64,000 nt of DNA from Peptoniphilus sp. ING2-D1G. GTDB taxonomy: Bacteria > Bacillota > Clostridia > Tissierellales > Peptoniphilaceae. Under the pieces are notes generated by a model. The model did no database searches, had not been told where the DNA came from, and worked only from the letters and a program-made list of their open reading frames with translations. The stretch is taken from contig LM997412.1 in NCBI GenBank assembly GCA_000952975.1, positions 1,488,001 to 1,552,000 on the forward strand. The letters are read 5' to 3'. This document shows, piece by piece, positions 8,744 to 21,101 of this stretch. A program made the translations under genes and the position numbers. The first letter of the stretch is position 1. Every line of letters starts with the position of its first letter.

Positions 8744-10339
8744 AATCGGGTAGAGTTGGCGGTCCCTGACCGCTTCTCCCTCCCACAGCACCAGTACGTA
8801 CCGTTCGGTATACGGCGCTTTCAATAGTTTACAGTCAAAATTTTGTACACTGGTATTATTTGCTGAACGATATATAACCTTTGAGTTCCAACACCTCATT
8901 TGTCAGTGTTTTATTTAGAATTTGGCTATAGGAGATTCTCCAGTAGCCTTTTCTCGTATTCGCATATTCCCACGCTTTTGGTTTGGGTATTCCGTACAAC
9001 ATGAGCTTTTTGAACCTGGTCCTGATTCGTTTCCACTGTTTCCAGTACCAAATTTTGATTCTCCGTCTCATCCATTGGTCAATCTTTTCCAAAGCGGACT
9101 TTGCGTCTGCAATTCGGTAGTAGTTGACCCATCCCCTCAGCATATCATTGAGCCTCTTTATTCTTGCTATTTCTCCTATGCCGTCGCTTCTTCCGGTTCT
9201 TTCCTTTATCTTCACCTTCAGTTTCTGCAGGGACTTCGGGTGTATCCTTACCCCTACCTCTTTCTTCTTCTAGTAGAAGTGGAACCCCAGGAATTTCAAT
9301 TTCGTCATGTATACAGCTTGCGTCTTGTCCCTGTTCACCTTCAGATTCAGTTGTCCTTCGATGTAGTTGGAGACGCTTTCTTTGACTCTTTCCGTCGCTT
9401 TTCTTGTTTTAACAAATATCACAAGGTCGTCAGCGTACTGCACAAACCGGAGCCCTCTCTACTCGAGTTCGGTGTCTAGCCTGTTCAGCATGATATTGCT
9501 CAGCAGTAGTGACAGCGGCCCCCCTGGGCACTCCCAGATACGTTTTATCAAACTTCTGTTCCACCACCACACCTGCTTTCAGATACTTATCGATTAGGGA
9601 TACCACTCCGCTGTCTTTCACTGTATCGCTGATTATCTCTATCAGTCTACTCTGGTTCACTGTGTCAAAGAACTTTTCCAAGTCCGTGTCCACCATTCAT
9701 TTGTAGCCGTTGTCCAGATATTCCTTACAGCGTTTTATTGCTCCGTATGCACTTCTCCCAGGTCTGTATCCAAAACTGTTTTCGGAGAACTGCGGTTCAA
9801 ACAGCGGTGTCAACTTGTTGACCATCGCCTGCTGAACCATCCTGTCCACAACGGTCGGAATCCCCAGCTTGCGCTTGGAACCATCGTCTTTGGGAATTTC
9901 CACACTTCTTACAGGGTGAGGTTTATACCTGCCGTTCAGAATAGCATTTCTAAGTTTTCCGCCAAGTATCAGCATGGACGCATCCATTTTGGATACCCTT
10001 ATCTTATCTATTCCATGACTTCCTCTTTTCTTCTTCACTCTCTTTCTGGGCTCGTTCAGGTTTCCACAGAGATGATGTCTCCGAGTAGTCCTTGTACAGT
10101 TATGCTGTTGGTGTTGATTCTCTCATTCATCTCCAGACTTCTATACACTTCTGCCTTACCTTCCTGTTCCACAGTATTCTCTTGCAGATAGTCTTCCATA
10201 TGAAGTTGTCTGTACTCTACAAAGTCCTGAGTAAATTTCAAGTTCTTCTCTTCCTATGATTCGATCCTTTCCTGGCGTGCGCCAGGTAATACGACCTCTG
10301 CTGACTTCTCACGACAAACCTTTTTCGACCATGTCGCAC
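8744..10339 (-). mobile_element. Group II intron (class C/IIC type), degenerate
   Basis: On the minus strand the element begins with GTGCGACATGG near 10339. It ends near 8744 after a domain V-like stretch (CCGTATACCGAACGGTACG, about 8784-8822) and a domain VI-like GACCGCCAACTCTACCCG end. It lies 9 nt downstream of the stem of the surface protein's terminator, the preferred target of group IIC introns. At about 1.6 kb it is shorter than usual, and its reverse transcriptase gene is broken. Boundaries are approximate. Confidence 0.8.
8856..10241 (-). pseudogene. Group II intron reverse transcriptase/maturase, multiply disrupted
   Basis: In-order fragments are visible: HMEDYLQENTVEQEGKAEVY; GSHGIDKIRVSKMDA; SFGYRPGRSAYGAIKRC; MVDTDLEKFFDTVNQ (catalytic Asp); then in another frame QYADDLVIFVKT (YADD box); and the maturase end RMKIWYW-type KIWYWKQWKRIRTRFKKL with NTRKGYWRIS. 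A TGA replaces the Trp before MVDTDLEKFF, TAG codons occur in the palm and thumb, and at least two frameshifts are present. The C-terminal pattern is that of class C bacterial introns. It cannot be active. Confidence 0.85.
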
Positions 10340-10347
10340 ACAAATAA

Positions 10348-10373
10348 AGAGGACGAAGTAACCTTCGCCCTCT
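10348..10373 (-). terminator. Intrinsic terminator of surface-protein gene, intron target
   Basis: On the minus strand AGAGGGCGAAG-GTTA-CTTCGTCCTCT forms an 11-bp stem with one G-U pair, followed by TTATTTGT. It lies 42 nt behind the stop codon of the surface protein. The group II intron starts immediately after the T-rich tract. Confidence 0.85.
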
Positions 10374-10414
10374 CCTTACTAAATTTGATTAAGTTTTTTT
10401 CAATCTCTATACGT

Positions 10415-13381
<2,967 letters not shown>

Positions 13382-13551
13382 TAAAATAAACCTCCCCCTT
13401 TTTCGTCCTTTCTCATTTTTATATTTTACTATATAATTGTAATTTTTAAAACCTTTATCTCCACAAATCTTATCCTTCCTTTGGATATAAAACTTCATGT
13501 GTTGTCCATTTGACTAACTTCTAAATATTTTTTATTTTATCATCTATGAGT

Positions 13552-14322
13552 TTATTTTTGGCTTGTTTGATGGTCAATCCTTTTGGCATGAACAACAAAC
13601 CTGGCATTGTCAAACTCATACGTACATGTACTCAAAGTCAAGATATGATCTTCTGTTCCAACATGAACGTCACTTTCAAACATGGATCGTTCTCGAATGG
13701 ATTTGATAAAATCAAGCTTTTTCTCTTTTGTCGGAAAATTTGTATCGATGTAATAAAATCCTACATCTGTTACATATACACTGAAAATTTCCCACTCCCA
13801 TTCTCTGTTTAAAACATCAAAATTAATAGTAGGATGTTCTATGAAAAATTTTTCGTCTTTGTACTTAATCAAATCTCCAAACATGAATCCGTTCGCCATA
13901 TGATGCGCATAAAGTATGGTGTTGAACCCTTTCGCATCTGAACTATTTCTGTAATCCATAAACACAGAACCAGCTTTGCTTTTGTTGCCATGGTAATCTT
14001 TGTTTAAATAATAGTCATTATCAATGAACTGCAAAACAGGATAATCTACGGTCGTACCAGGGATGCGAATCCAACCAACCAAATCGTTGTTTTCTATAAA
14101 TAATTGTTCAAATTTAAGTAGCATTGCCCCTTCTCCTGACTGTTCTGGGTTAATGTCCTTTGACTCTGACATCTGAGTATCTATTCGCATTTCTTCAATC
14201 TGCATTTTTGTACGCAATTCTTTTATTAACTGCTTTTCCCTATAATGGTTAAATCCATTGATACCCAATACTAACAAGGCAAAAAGCACCAACAATGTCC
14301 CCAAAAATGATCTAAATTCCAA
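13552..14322 (-). CDS. srtB: Class B sortase
   Basis: The 256-residue membrane-anchored transpeptidase begins at a TTG with GGGGAG upstream. A single N-terminal helix (LGTLLVLFALLVLGINGF) anchors it outside the membrane. The catalytic triad is present: His in ILYAHHM, Cys in TLSTCTYE, Arg in NARFVVHAKR. VGWIRIPGTTVDYPVLQ and a long helix after the barrel core fit class B. It lies directly upstream of, and co-oriented with, the IPKTG surface protein, its probable dedicated substrate. Class B sortases elsewhere attach NPxTN-like or pilin signals, so IPKTG is a mild mismatch. Confidence 0.92.
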   Translation of the reverse strand: MEFRSFLGTLLVLFALLVLGINGFNHYREKQLIKELRTKMQIEEMRIDTQMSESKDINPEQSGEGAMLLKFEQLFIENNDLVGWIRIPGTTVDYPVLQFIDNDYYLNKDYHGNKSKAGSVFMDYRNSSDAKGFNTILYAHHMANGFMFGDLIKYKDEKFFIEHPTINFDVLNREWEWEIFSVYVTDVGFYYIDTNFPTKEKKLDFIKSIRERSMFESDVHVGTEDHILTLSTCTYEFDNARFVVHAKRIDHQTSQK

Positions 14323-14558
14323 CTTCTATCGCTCTCCCCATTGTGTAATTATTAAACATTATTCATCCTAAATTTACATGATTTTACGAAGATAATTAAA
14401 AATGATTTTTTTGCAGAACCTACAAAAGTTACTCACGCATATAGTCTTTTATAATCTAGTCCAAAATAAATCCATATTTAAATCGGATTGTTTTGACTTG
14501 CTGTTTATATTTTGAAACGTCCAATTAGTAAAACAGTCGTCTTCGGTATACTTATTCT

Positions 14559-14783
14559 CTAGCTACTTTCTATCTTTATAGCACTCATCTCAGGCAAAAT
14601 AAATGCCTGCACAAACTTGACACCTAGCACATCAGCAATGGCCTTCAACTCATCCAAGGTTACTGTTTCTCGTTGTAATTTTTTATTGAAATTCTGTGGA
14701 GTCTGGCCAATACGTCTAGCAAGTTCGGAAACACTTATATTCATTTGCTCACACAGTTCTTTAATCATTTCTGCCGTAGTCAT
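14559..14783 (-). CDS. Small XRE-family DNA-binding protein
   Basis: The 74-residue protein consists almost only of an HTH_3 domain: ELCEQMNISVSELARRIGQ, then PQNFNKKLQRETVTLDELKAIADVLG. It ends shortly after. Such proteins repress or tune mobile-element genes. It sits between the sortase module and the recombinase triplet and probably belongs to the integrated element. An upstream AGGTGC-type site lies before the ATG. Confidence 0.85.
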   Translation of the reverse strand: MTTAEMIKELCEQMNISVSELARRIGQTPQNFNKKLQRETVTLDELKAIADVLGVKFVQAFILPEMSAIKIESS

Positions 14784-14880
14784 ACAGCACCTCCAAGTTT
14801 ACGCTAAGAATATTATAAACCATTTGGTTGATAACACAATAGTTATTAAAATATTATTATAATTAGCAAGCAAAAGAAAA

Positions 14881-14907
14881 CCCACAACTCTACTGTAGAG
14901 TCATGGG
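14881..14907 (-). terminator. Terminator of serine recombinase triplet
   Basis: CCCATGACTCTAC/GTAGAGTTGTGGG forms a long stem on the minus strand, followed by TTTTCTTTT. It is 18 nt behind the stop of the last recombinase gene. Confidence 0.85.
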
Positions 14908-14924
14908 CTATTTACTTCTGGTTT

Positions 14925-16469
14925 TCATATTTCCATTTCGATGCCAGATTTGAAGGCTATGACGAAATGGTCTTCATAGACTGTAACGCTCTGGATTATC
15001 TTCCTTACAAGCTTATCATCATATTCTAAGGTGCGGAATTTGTTCTTGCGGATAAATTCAATCAGCTCATTGATTCGCTCGTTCTCGCCACTGAGGGAGG
15101 CATCTTCTACTAAAAGGGTCTGTCGCTTGTCTCTCAGCTCATCAATCTCATCTGCTAGGTGTTCATAGTCTTGACTCTTGTTCGCCAGCTTGATAAGTTC
15201 TTTTTGCTTTTCCTCCAGTAAGTTGTTAATCTCTGAAATTTGATACTCTGTGGTTTCGCCAATCACCGCATGAATATTTTCTTCCAAGGTTTTTATGATG
15301 TTATTGCCACCTGCAAGTAGCTTATTAATTGCGGTCATTACAGCACCATAGAGTTCATCTTCTTTTACGGTTCGGTTCTTACAAACTTCAGGACCTTGCT
15401 CGATTCTAGTCACGCATCGCCAGACAAATTCTTTTCTACCATGAATATTCCAATAGGTTCTCCTATAAATATCGCCACAATCTCCACAGAAGGTGATGGC
15501 ACTTAAAGCGTACTTGCTACTATAAATTCGTTTGTTCTTGCTTGCTCCTGTATAGATATTGCTTCTTCGATGAATTTCCTCCTGAACTTGCAAGTATAAT
15601 TCTTTGGGAATAATCGATTCATGGCTATTTTCAACATAATATTGGGGAACATGCCCTTCATTTTTCACTCGTTTCTTGGTCAGAAAATCTACTGTGACAG
15701 TCTTTTGCAGAAGGGCATCTCCGATGTATTTTTCGTTTTGAAGTATCTTCTTAACTGATTCTGGTCGCCATCTTGGTTTTCCCGCTGCTGTTAAAATACC
15801 ATCCTTTTCAAGGGCTCGACCAATGCCCACTAGACTCTGACCTTCAAGGTATTTTCGGTAGATGCGTCTGATAATCTCAGCTTCTTCGGGAACAATGATT
15901 AAATTTCCATCTTCATCTTTGGTGTAGCCCATAAATCGCTTATGGTTGACCTGCACCTTTCCTTGTTGGTATCGGTACTGTAGACCAAGCTTAACGTTTT
16001 GAGAAAGGCTCTGGCTTTCCTGTTGTGCTAGAGATGCCATAATAGTCAGCAAAACCTCACCTTTGGCATCCGTGGTGTTGATGTTCTCTTTCTCAAAATA
16101 GACGGATATGTTCTTATCCTTGAGCTGTCTAATATATTGAAGGCAGTCTAGGGTGTTACGTGCAAATCGGCTGATGGATTTAGTAATAACCATGTCGATG
16201 TTACCATCCATACACTCTGCAATCATACGATTAAATTCGTCACGCTTTTTGGTGTTCGTCCCGGAGATACCATCATCTGCAAAGATGCTAGCAAACTCCC
16301 ATTCATTATTTTTCTTTATAAACTCTGTATAGTGTGCGACCTGAACCTCATAGCTAGAATTTTGTTCTTCTGTTTCTGTAGAAACACGGCAATAGGCAGC
16401 AACACGAAGTTTCTTTATCTTTTCTTTTGCGGCTGTACTTCCTACTCTTTTACGAGCAGGAATAACCAT
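14925..16469 (-). CDS. Large serine recombinase (third of triplet)
   Basis: The 514-residue protein has an N-terminal resolvase domain ([19 protein letters not shown], catalytic Ser in [18 protein letters not shown]), a recombinase domain ([15 protein letters not shown] region) and a zinc-ribbon ([14 protein letters not shown]). A C-terminal coiled coil ([21 protein letters not shown]) follows. This is the architecture of large serine integrases of integrative elements. The gene is the last of three recombinase genes in a row and starts 18 bp after the short middle gene. Confidence 0.93.
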   Translation of the reverse strand: MVIPARKRVGSTAAKEKIKKLRVAAYCRVSTETEEQNSSYEVQVAHYTEFIKKNNEWEFASIFADDGISGTNTKKRDEFNRMIAECMDGNIDMVITKSISRFARNTLDCLQYIRQLKDKNISVYFEKENINTTDAKGEVLLTIMASLAQQESQSLSQNVKLGLQYRYQQGKVQVNHKRFMGYTKDEDGNLIIVPEEAEIIRRIYRKYLEGQSLVGIGRALEKDGILTAAGKPRWRPESVKKILQNEKYIGDALLQKTVTVDFLTKKRVKNEGHVPQYYVENSHESIIPKELYLQVQEEIHRRSNIYTGASKNKRIYSSKYALSAITFCGDCGDIYRRTYWNIHGRKEFVWRCVTRIEQGPEVCKNRTVKEDELYGAVMTAINKLLAGGNNIIKTLEENIHAVIGETTEYQISEINNLLEEKQKELIKLANKSQDYEHLADEIDELRDKRQTLLVEDASLSGENERINELIEFIRKNKFRTLEYDDKLVRKIIQSVTVYEDHFVIAFKSGIEMEI

Positions 16470-16487
16470 TATATTTTCTCTGTCACT

Positions 16488-16904
16488 TTATTCCTCGCTT
16501 TCTATCAGACTATATAAGTATTCTGCTCGTTCAAAAGGATCAACTGGCATCTTATTATCTGCCTTTCTCATTTTAAATCGTTCTTTGGGAGGGGGAGAGG
16601 TGAAAGCGGCAAGCTCTACCACTCGTCCTAAATCCTTTGCACGCTTATCTCTAACTTCTTCAGCTTTATCAAATATCTCTTTATCAATGATTGCTGGATA
16701 CGTATCATTTCCAAGGTAGTTGACGTTTTTCAAAATGCGCCCCATCACAGAATGTGTCTTTTCAATACCTGCCTGTTCGCCAGCCACTGTAAGGGATAGT
16801 CCTGATATGTATTTCTCAAAGAACACCTTTACTTGACCTGCTGCCTTTTCATCGACAGTAACCACTCCATCTTGAATTTTGTATCCATATGGAATATATG
16901 CCAT
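16488..16904 (-). CDS. Short recombinase-domain protein (middle of triplet)
   Basis: The 138-residue protein carries only the recombinase (PF07508-like) DNA-binding part: IPYGYKIQDGVVTVDEKAA, LSLTVAGEQAGIEKTHSVMG, ILKNVNYLGNDTYP. It has no resolvase catalytic domain and therefore no nucleophilic Ser. Its ATG directly follows the stop codon of the upstream recombinase, so it is translationally coupled. It may act as a directionality or accessory subunit for the two flanking full-length recombinases. Confidence 0.85.
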   Translation of the reverse strand: MAYIPYGYKIQDGVVTVDEKAAGQVKVFFEKYISGLSLTVAGEQAGIEKTHSVMGRILKNVNYLGNDTYPAIIDKEIFDKAEEVRDKRAKDLGRVVELAAFTSPPPKERFKMRKADNKMPVDPFERAEYLYSLIESEE

Positions 16905-18470
16905 TTATCTCACCACCTTTTCTTTCAGGGAAAGACCGCATTTCAAATTGAATGTCAGCTCATCCCTGGAATTTACAATGATGTTCACTACAAATTCTTC
17001 AAATAGTTCTTCCGTATAGTCACCATTAAAATTATCTGCTGACACATAATCAATGAGGTCCTTTATCTCGTTTGCTCGCAAAACCCCACTCGCGGAATTT
17101 GATACAAGGTTTGTTTTTTCGGTTGAAAGATTTTTCATCTCACTATCTAAAACATTTCGTTCCTGATTAAAAAGAGCAGGCTCCAGGAAACCTTTGGCCA
17201 TCAGTGTAATAAGGGTGTTGCGTTCTTCCATGAGTTGTTCCATTCGCTTATCAATAGCGTCCATTCTTTCACGGTCGCTATCCTCATCGATTTGGCTAAT
17301 TGATTTGAAGAGTGGCTCTAGGATTAGCTTGTTGCTGAAAGCAAGTTTATTCATCATGGTTGTAAATGTGGCTTTGATTTCCCCATCTCGCAAGAACAAC
17401 ATGGAGCAACTCTCTTTGTCTTCAATATGACCGATGCAACTCCAAGCAATGTAACTCCTACCAGCTGAGTAGTTTGTCTTTCTCCTAAAATTGCGACCAC
17501 ACTCTCCACAGACAATCTTGCCACTTAAAGCATATCGATTAAGATAAACGTTCTTTTTCACGTCCTTACACTTCATCTTGGCTCTTTCATCAATGAGATC
17601 TTGTGCCTTAGCAAAGTCTTCTCTACTTATAATAGGTTCATGATTATCCTTGTAGTAATACTGGTCTTTTTCGCCTGTATTTGGATGGCGATTGTAGTTA
17701 CTATCGGTGTAAGTCTTTTGTAGTAGAATATCACCCATATATTTTTCGTTTCGAAGCATGTCTATCACCGTGCCAGCACTCCAGCTATTACCTCGTCTTG
17801 CAGGGATTTTGTCTTTGTTCAAACCTCTTGCTATAGTACCTCCACCTTTTTCTGAAAGGCACTCTGCAAAAATGCGTTTGATGATTTCTGCTTCTTCTGG
17901 GACGATTAACATTTCACCATCTATATTGGTATAGCCATAGGGTGGAGTACCTACATAACTGCCGTTTTGAAATCTCTTTTGAATGGACCATTTGCTGTTT
18001 TGTGAAATGGATGCAGACTCTTCTGCAGCAAATCCTGAAAGAATAGAAAGCATGAGTTCACTTTCCATATCACCCGTATTTAGATTCTCTTTTTCAAAAT
18101 AAATGTAAACACCGATATCAATCAGCTTTCTTACTAACTCTAGGCAATCTACTGTATTACGAGCAAAGCGGCTGATTGATTTGGTGATAATAAAATCTAT
18201 CCGACCTTGCTTACAATCTCGTATCATGCGGAGCAGTTCAGTCCGTTTCTCCATCTTGGTGCCGGAGATCCCTTCGTCATAATAAAGACCAGCAAACTCC
18301 CATTCAGGATTAGACTTAATATAGCGCTCATAGTGTTCACGCTGTGCTTTAAGGCTTTCAAGTTGTTCGTCACTATCGGTTGAGACTCTAGCATAGGCGG
18401 CAACCCTAAGTTTCGTATTAGGTAGTTGTCCTTGTGGCAGTTCATCTATTTTTGTTATCTTTTTCATCAT
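16905..18470 (-). CDS. Large serine recombinase (first of triplet)
   Basis: The 521-residue protein has resolvase domain motifs VAAYARVSTDSDEQ (catalytic Ser) and [17 protein letters not shown], recombinase domain YMGDILLQKTYTDSN, and zinc ribbon CGECGRNFRRKTNY. A C-terminal segment is rich in coiled coil (MDAIDKRMEQLMEERNTL). It resembles the third recombinase closely in plan but differs in sequence, so the pair are old paralogues. It leads the operon, with GAGGTGAG before the ATG. Serine-recombinase triplets are known from streptococcal integrative mobilizable elements. Confidence 0.93.
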   Translation of the reverse strand: MMKKITKIDELPQGQLPNTKLRVAAYARVSTDSDEQLESLKAQREHYERYIKSNPEWEFAGLYYDEGISGTKMEKRTELLRMIRDCKQGRIDFIITKSISRFARNTVDCLELVRKLIDIGVYIYFEKENLNTGDMESELMLSILSGFAAEESASISQNSKWSIQKRFQNGSYVGTPPYGYTNIDGEMLIVPEEAEIIKRIFAECLSEKGGGTIARGLNKDKIPARRGNSWSAGTVIDMLRNEKYMGDILLQKTYTDSNYNRHPNTGEKDQYYYKDNHEPIISREDFAKAQDLIDERAKMKCKDVKKNVYLNRYALSGKIVCGECGRNFRRKTNYSAGRSYIAWSCIGHIEDKESCSMLFLRDGEIKATFTTMMNKLAFSNKLILEPLFKSISQIDEDSDRERMDAIDKRMEQLMEERNTLITLMAKGFLEPALFNQERNVLDSEMKNLSTEKTNLVSNSASGVLRANEIKDLIDYVSADNFNGDYTEELFEEFVVNIIVNSRDELTFNLKCGLSLKEKVVR

Positions 18471-18528
18471 CTCACCTCGCTTTCGCCCATTACATACATC
18501 ACTCTAAAAGCTATTAATAGCAAGCTTT

Positions 18529-18744
18529 TTAGGACATAATCTCGGCTAAACGGGGAGAGAATTTCTGCCTGTTCAAGGCTGATATTTTGTGTAATTCATC
18601 CACTGTGATTTTGCCTTCTTTATATAGGTTTGCGACAATGCTCTCTGCTATGTGAAAGTCATATTCCTTTTGTAATTCTTCCTCTGTCATCTGCTCGGTC
18701 TTGCCCTTTAAAGGACTGCCATCTTTTACTTCATAAATGTTCAT
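18529..18744 (-). CDS. SHOCT-domain-like small protein
   Basis: About 71 residues from an ATG at 18744 with TAGGAGGTG upstream. The sequence MNIYEVKDGSPLKGKTEQM is followed by a short C-terminal-type module ANLYKEGKITVDELHKISALNRQKFSP, which matches the SHOCT pattern (short helix-turn with a KI(T)xEE/DEL core). It is found immediately upstream of the recombinase triplet and may be part of the same element. The function is unknown. Confidence 0.7.
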   Translation of the reverse strand: MNIYEVKDGSPLKGKTEQMTEEELQKEYDFHIAESIVANLYKEGKITVDELHKISALNRQKFSPRLAEIMS

Positions 18745-18799
18745 AGAAAAACACCTCCTACCTAGTAGCCACGGCAGGAGGTGAAATCTGATGATTTCT

Positions 18800-19177
18800 T
18801 TAATCTTTTTGATAAAAGTCACATTCATAGCCATCGGCATCAAGTAGCAGCCCTTTTGCCCAAGGTGGCACTTGACTCATCTGTTTACATACTTCAGTAA
18901 CCGATATTTGAGGATTAGCTTCAATAATTACTTCATCATGGACATGAGCCACAATACGATAAGTACTAAGCATCTTCATTGAATACATCAAAATATCACG
19001 GGATATAGCTTGAACAATATTCTCTACAAACTTAGGTCCGTAACTTTCAAGACGCTCCCATTTCTTGGTTCCACCTACTCCTTCATAGGTAACAGACTCA
19101 CCACCAAACTGATTCTCACCGATTCGAGGTTTTACATAGGCAAGCCTTCTGTCAGAGGGAAGAACGATAAAAAGCAT
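18800..19177 (-). pseudogene. C-terminal fragment of phage-type family A DNA polymerase
   Basis: The frame reads LPSDRRLAYVKPRIGENQFGG, GGTKKWERLESYGPKFVENI, and polymerase motif C as HVHDEVIIEA, ending with GLLLDADGYECDFYQKD. This is the last ~120 residues of the ~650-residue DNA polymerase of Firmicute prophages and elements. The N-terminal 80 percent is missing. The gene is cut at about 19178 by an IS21-type fragment on the opposite strand. A different part of a similar polymerase is fused to hsdM at 52.4 kb. Confidence 0.85.
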
Positions 19178-19555
19178 GTCACTAAAACACTGTTAATCAT
19201 TGATGAATGGTTACTTTTCCCGATTAGTGATGAAGAGTCAAAGGAACTTCTTTGGATTATTGATCGCAGGAATAATCAAAGATCAACAATTATTGCTTCA
19301 CAATTCAATCCTGCCGAATGGCTCGATCAGATACCAACTCCTGTAGTAGCTGAAGCCATTACAGATAGGTTATCAGCTCAGGCCCACAAAATAATTATCA
19401 ATAACGAAAAATCTATGAGATCAATTCGTTGATGCCGGGAACCATCTCTTGGTTATCAGGGGGTGGCTCTTTCTAGCGCGCTGATTGCTCTGATCATCGC
19501 GCGGCACTGGTTCCGAAAACAGCAAACTTATGGCTCTCGTGGAACGCGTTTTGCA
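19170..19555. mobile_element. IS21-family remnant with GC-rich end
   Basis: Besides the istB fragment, 19433-19555 is clearly richer in GC than its surroundings (for example GCGCGCTGATTGC and ATCATCGCGCGGC). It looks like the non-coding right end of an IS21-type element from a higher-GC host. It interrupts a polymerase gene on one side and a MobT-type gene on the other, so deletions have accompanied it. Edges are approximate. Confidence 0.6.
19178..19432 (+). pseudogene. istB: IstB (IS21 helper ATPase), C-terminal fragment
   Basis: The plus-strand frame reads VTKTLLIIDEWLLFPISDEES (Walker B region), RRNNQRSTIIASQFNPAEW, and ends EAITDRLSAQAHKIII with SMRSIR. These are the last ~85 residues of IstB, the AAA+ helper of IS21 transposition. 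The Walker A half and the IstA transposase are absent, so it is a dead remnant. The upstream edge abuts the polymerase fragment. Confidence 0.85.
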
Positions 19556-19800
19556 GCGTCCGTAGTAGGGAAGCGGACACGAAAATAATCAATCAGCAAA
19601 AACAACGGTTCTTGTGGATTGAAACGCTCAATCTGTTTTTCTATCGTTTGTTTTAATTCAGCAGAGGGAAAAGCAATTCCATTCTCTATCTGATTAAAAT
19701 ATGTACGGCTGATACCACAGGCAACAGCTAGTCTTGTTTGTGTTACTCCGTATTCTTCACGCTTTTGTTTTAATTCTTCAATAAAGTTATTATCATTCAT
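19528..19800 (-). pseudogene. MobT/Orf20-type (Rep_trans) protein, N-terminal fragment
   Basis: An HTH_3 domain (EEYGVTQTRLAVACGISRTYFNQIENG) is followed by the start of a Rep_trans-type domain, EPLFLLIDYFRVRFPTTD. This order is typical of the Tn916 Orf20/MobT relaxases that nick oriT. After FPTTD the sequence departs from the family and stops within the IS21-like end. Only about 80 of ~400 residues remain, so it cannot nick DNA. It marks the former presence of a Tn916-like conjugative element. Confidence 0.75.
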
Positions 19801-20007
19801 TCTTTAATTCCTCCAATCAAAAAAGGCAACTACCGTTTATTGATAATTGCCTATACTTAAATTTCTGCAAAAGAAAAAGACAATCAATTTCTTATTTGAA
19901 ATCAAATGTCTTTCCTATGCTCTATTCAATTTTATGTGTTAAATGAGTGCCTTTCAGTTAACACCCTGTTAAAAGCAGTTTTGCCTTGTAAAAACAGCGT
20001 TTTCCGC

Positions 20008-20532
20008 TTAGTAGTGTATATTGTCTCTTGTTTTTTGTGCCCCCCTTGTTAGAATATATCCACAATCCCATTCCTTGAAATTTTCATCATCATAGTGAAA
20101 ACAAGGGTGCTTAAATATAATACCGGCACCAATTCCGTTATCAAATACCTTTAAATTATCTTCGTCATTAGAAGATAAAACTTTTATAGACTCTGGAAAG
20201 TTTTTTCCAAACACTTCTTCATCACTATAAATATCCTTTTGATACTTAGGTAATGCCAATATTTTTCCTCTTATAAGAAAATTGATAAACATTCTATATA
20301 TTTTTTGTACTGATGTATCTTCATCTTCGGGTATTTCATAAATAGTTTTATCAACATCTACTTTCATCAAATCAATTCCCAAAGAATTAAAAAAATGTTG
20401 TTGTTCTAATGATAATTTTTCTATAAACTCCATATTAGCCGTTTTATCAGTAGAATAATCAACCTCTTTATATAGTTTTTTTGTCAAGTCAATATCAACA
20501 TCTAATTGCCAAGGATTAAAGTCAAAAATCAT
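20008..20532 (-). CDS. Hypothetical acidic protein
   Basis: A 174-residue, acidic, probably cytoplasmic protein (FDFNPWQLDVDIDLTKKLYKE at the start; GIIFKHPCFHYDDENFKEWDCG near the end). It has no signal peptide or membrane segment. I do not recognise the family. Small acidic proteins of this kind often serve as immunity proteins or cargo in integrated elements, but nothing adjacent confirms that. A purine-rich AAAGAGGTG precedes the ATG. Confidence 0.6.
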   Translation of the reverse strand: MIFDFNPWQLDVDIDLTKKLYKEVDYSTDKTANMEFIEKLSLEQQHFFNSLGIDLMKVDVDKTIYEIPEDEDTSVQKIYRMFINFLIRGKILALPKYQKDIYSDEEVFGKNFPESIKVLSSNDEDNLKVFDNGIGAGIIFKHPCFHYDDENFKEWDCGYILTRGAQKTRDNIHY

Positions 20533-20623
20533 GCTAATTACACCTCTTTAAATTTTCTTTTTGTTATCTTATACAAACTGGAATTTCATGAATTATCGCT
20601 TGCCTTAAACTTGCTGACACAAA

Positions 20624-21085
20624 TCATTTAGTTTCCAATCCACTCAAATAGAATTGATATAACAAATACACCAGAGAAAATATACCAATTAACAAATACG
20701 CCACATTTTCTTTTAAAGATACTAGATACGATGAGAATACAACAAAGCCAATAACCTTGATTACCGCTTTAATTTTTCGATTTTCAATCTTATCAATTTT
20801 ACAACAGATAAAACGTACTCCAATAACCATAGGAGAAAATAAGATTGCAATCAAAATTAATATAATATTTTGCTTATTAAAAATAAGCTTTGATAACTGT
20901 TTTTTCTCATTATCCTTGATGTCCAAATACTGGTATAGCAATATAAGAGAGGCTTGGTCAGGAACACTTTTTCCCAATTCCCATTTCGAAATTGTCTGTC
21001 GCGTAACAAAGACAACATCAGCCAGTTGTTGTTGGGTTAAGCCCTTTTCAATTCTGGCTGATTTAATCAAATCTGATATTTCCAT
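20624..21085 (-). CDS. XRE-type regulator fused to membrane segments
   Basis: The 153-residue protein has an N-terminal HTH_3 (IKSARIEKGLTQQQLADVVF, RQTISKWELGKSVPD), then two to three hydrophobic helices (IILILIAILFSPMVIGVRF; VIGFVVFSSYLV; VAYLLIGIFSLVYLLYQF). Membrane-tethered XRE proteins of this layout are common in Firmicutes. The next gene upstream encodes a two-to-three-helix membrane protein ending 16 bp before this start, so the two probably work together. Confidence 0.85.
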   Translation of the reverse strand: MEISDLIKSARIEKGLTQQQLADVVFVTRQTISKWELGKSVPDQASLILLYQYLDIKDNEKKQLSKLIFNKQNIILILIAILFSPMVIGVRFICCKIDKIENRKIKAVIKVIGFVVFSSYLVSLKENVAYLLIGIFSLVYLLYQFYLSGLETK

Positions 21086-21101
21086 AGTTGTATTCCATTT
21101 A

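Noticed and set aside
8555..8855. Frame continuing out of the group II intron 3' end
   Set aside because: It passes through structural RNA domains V and VI into flanking DNA; composition is not protein-like enough to claim a gene.
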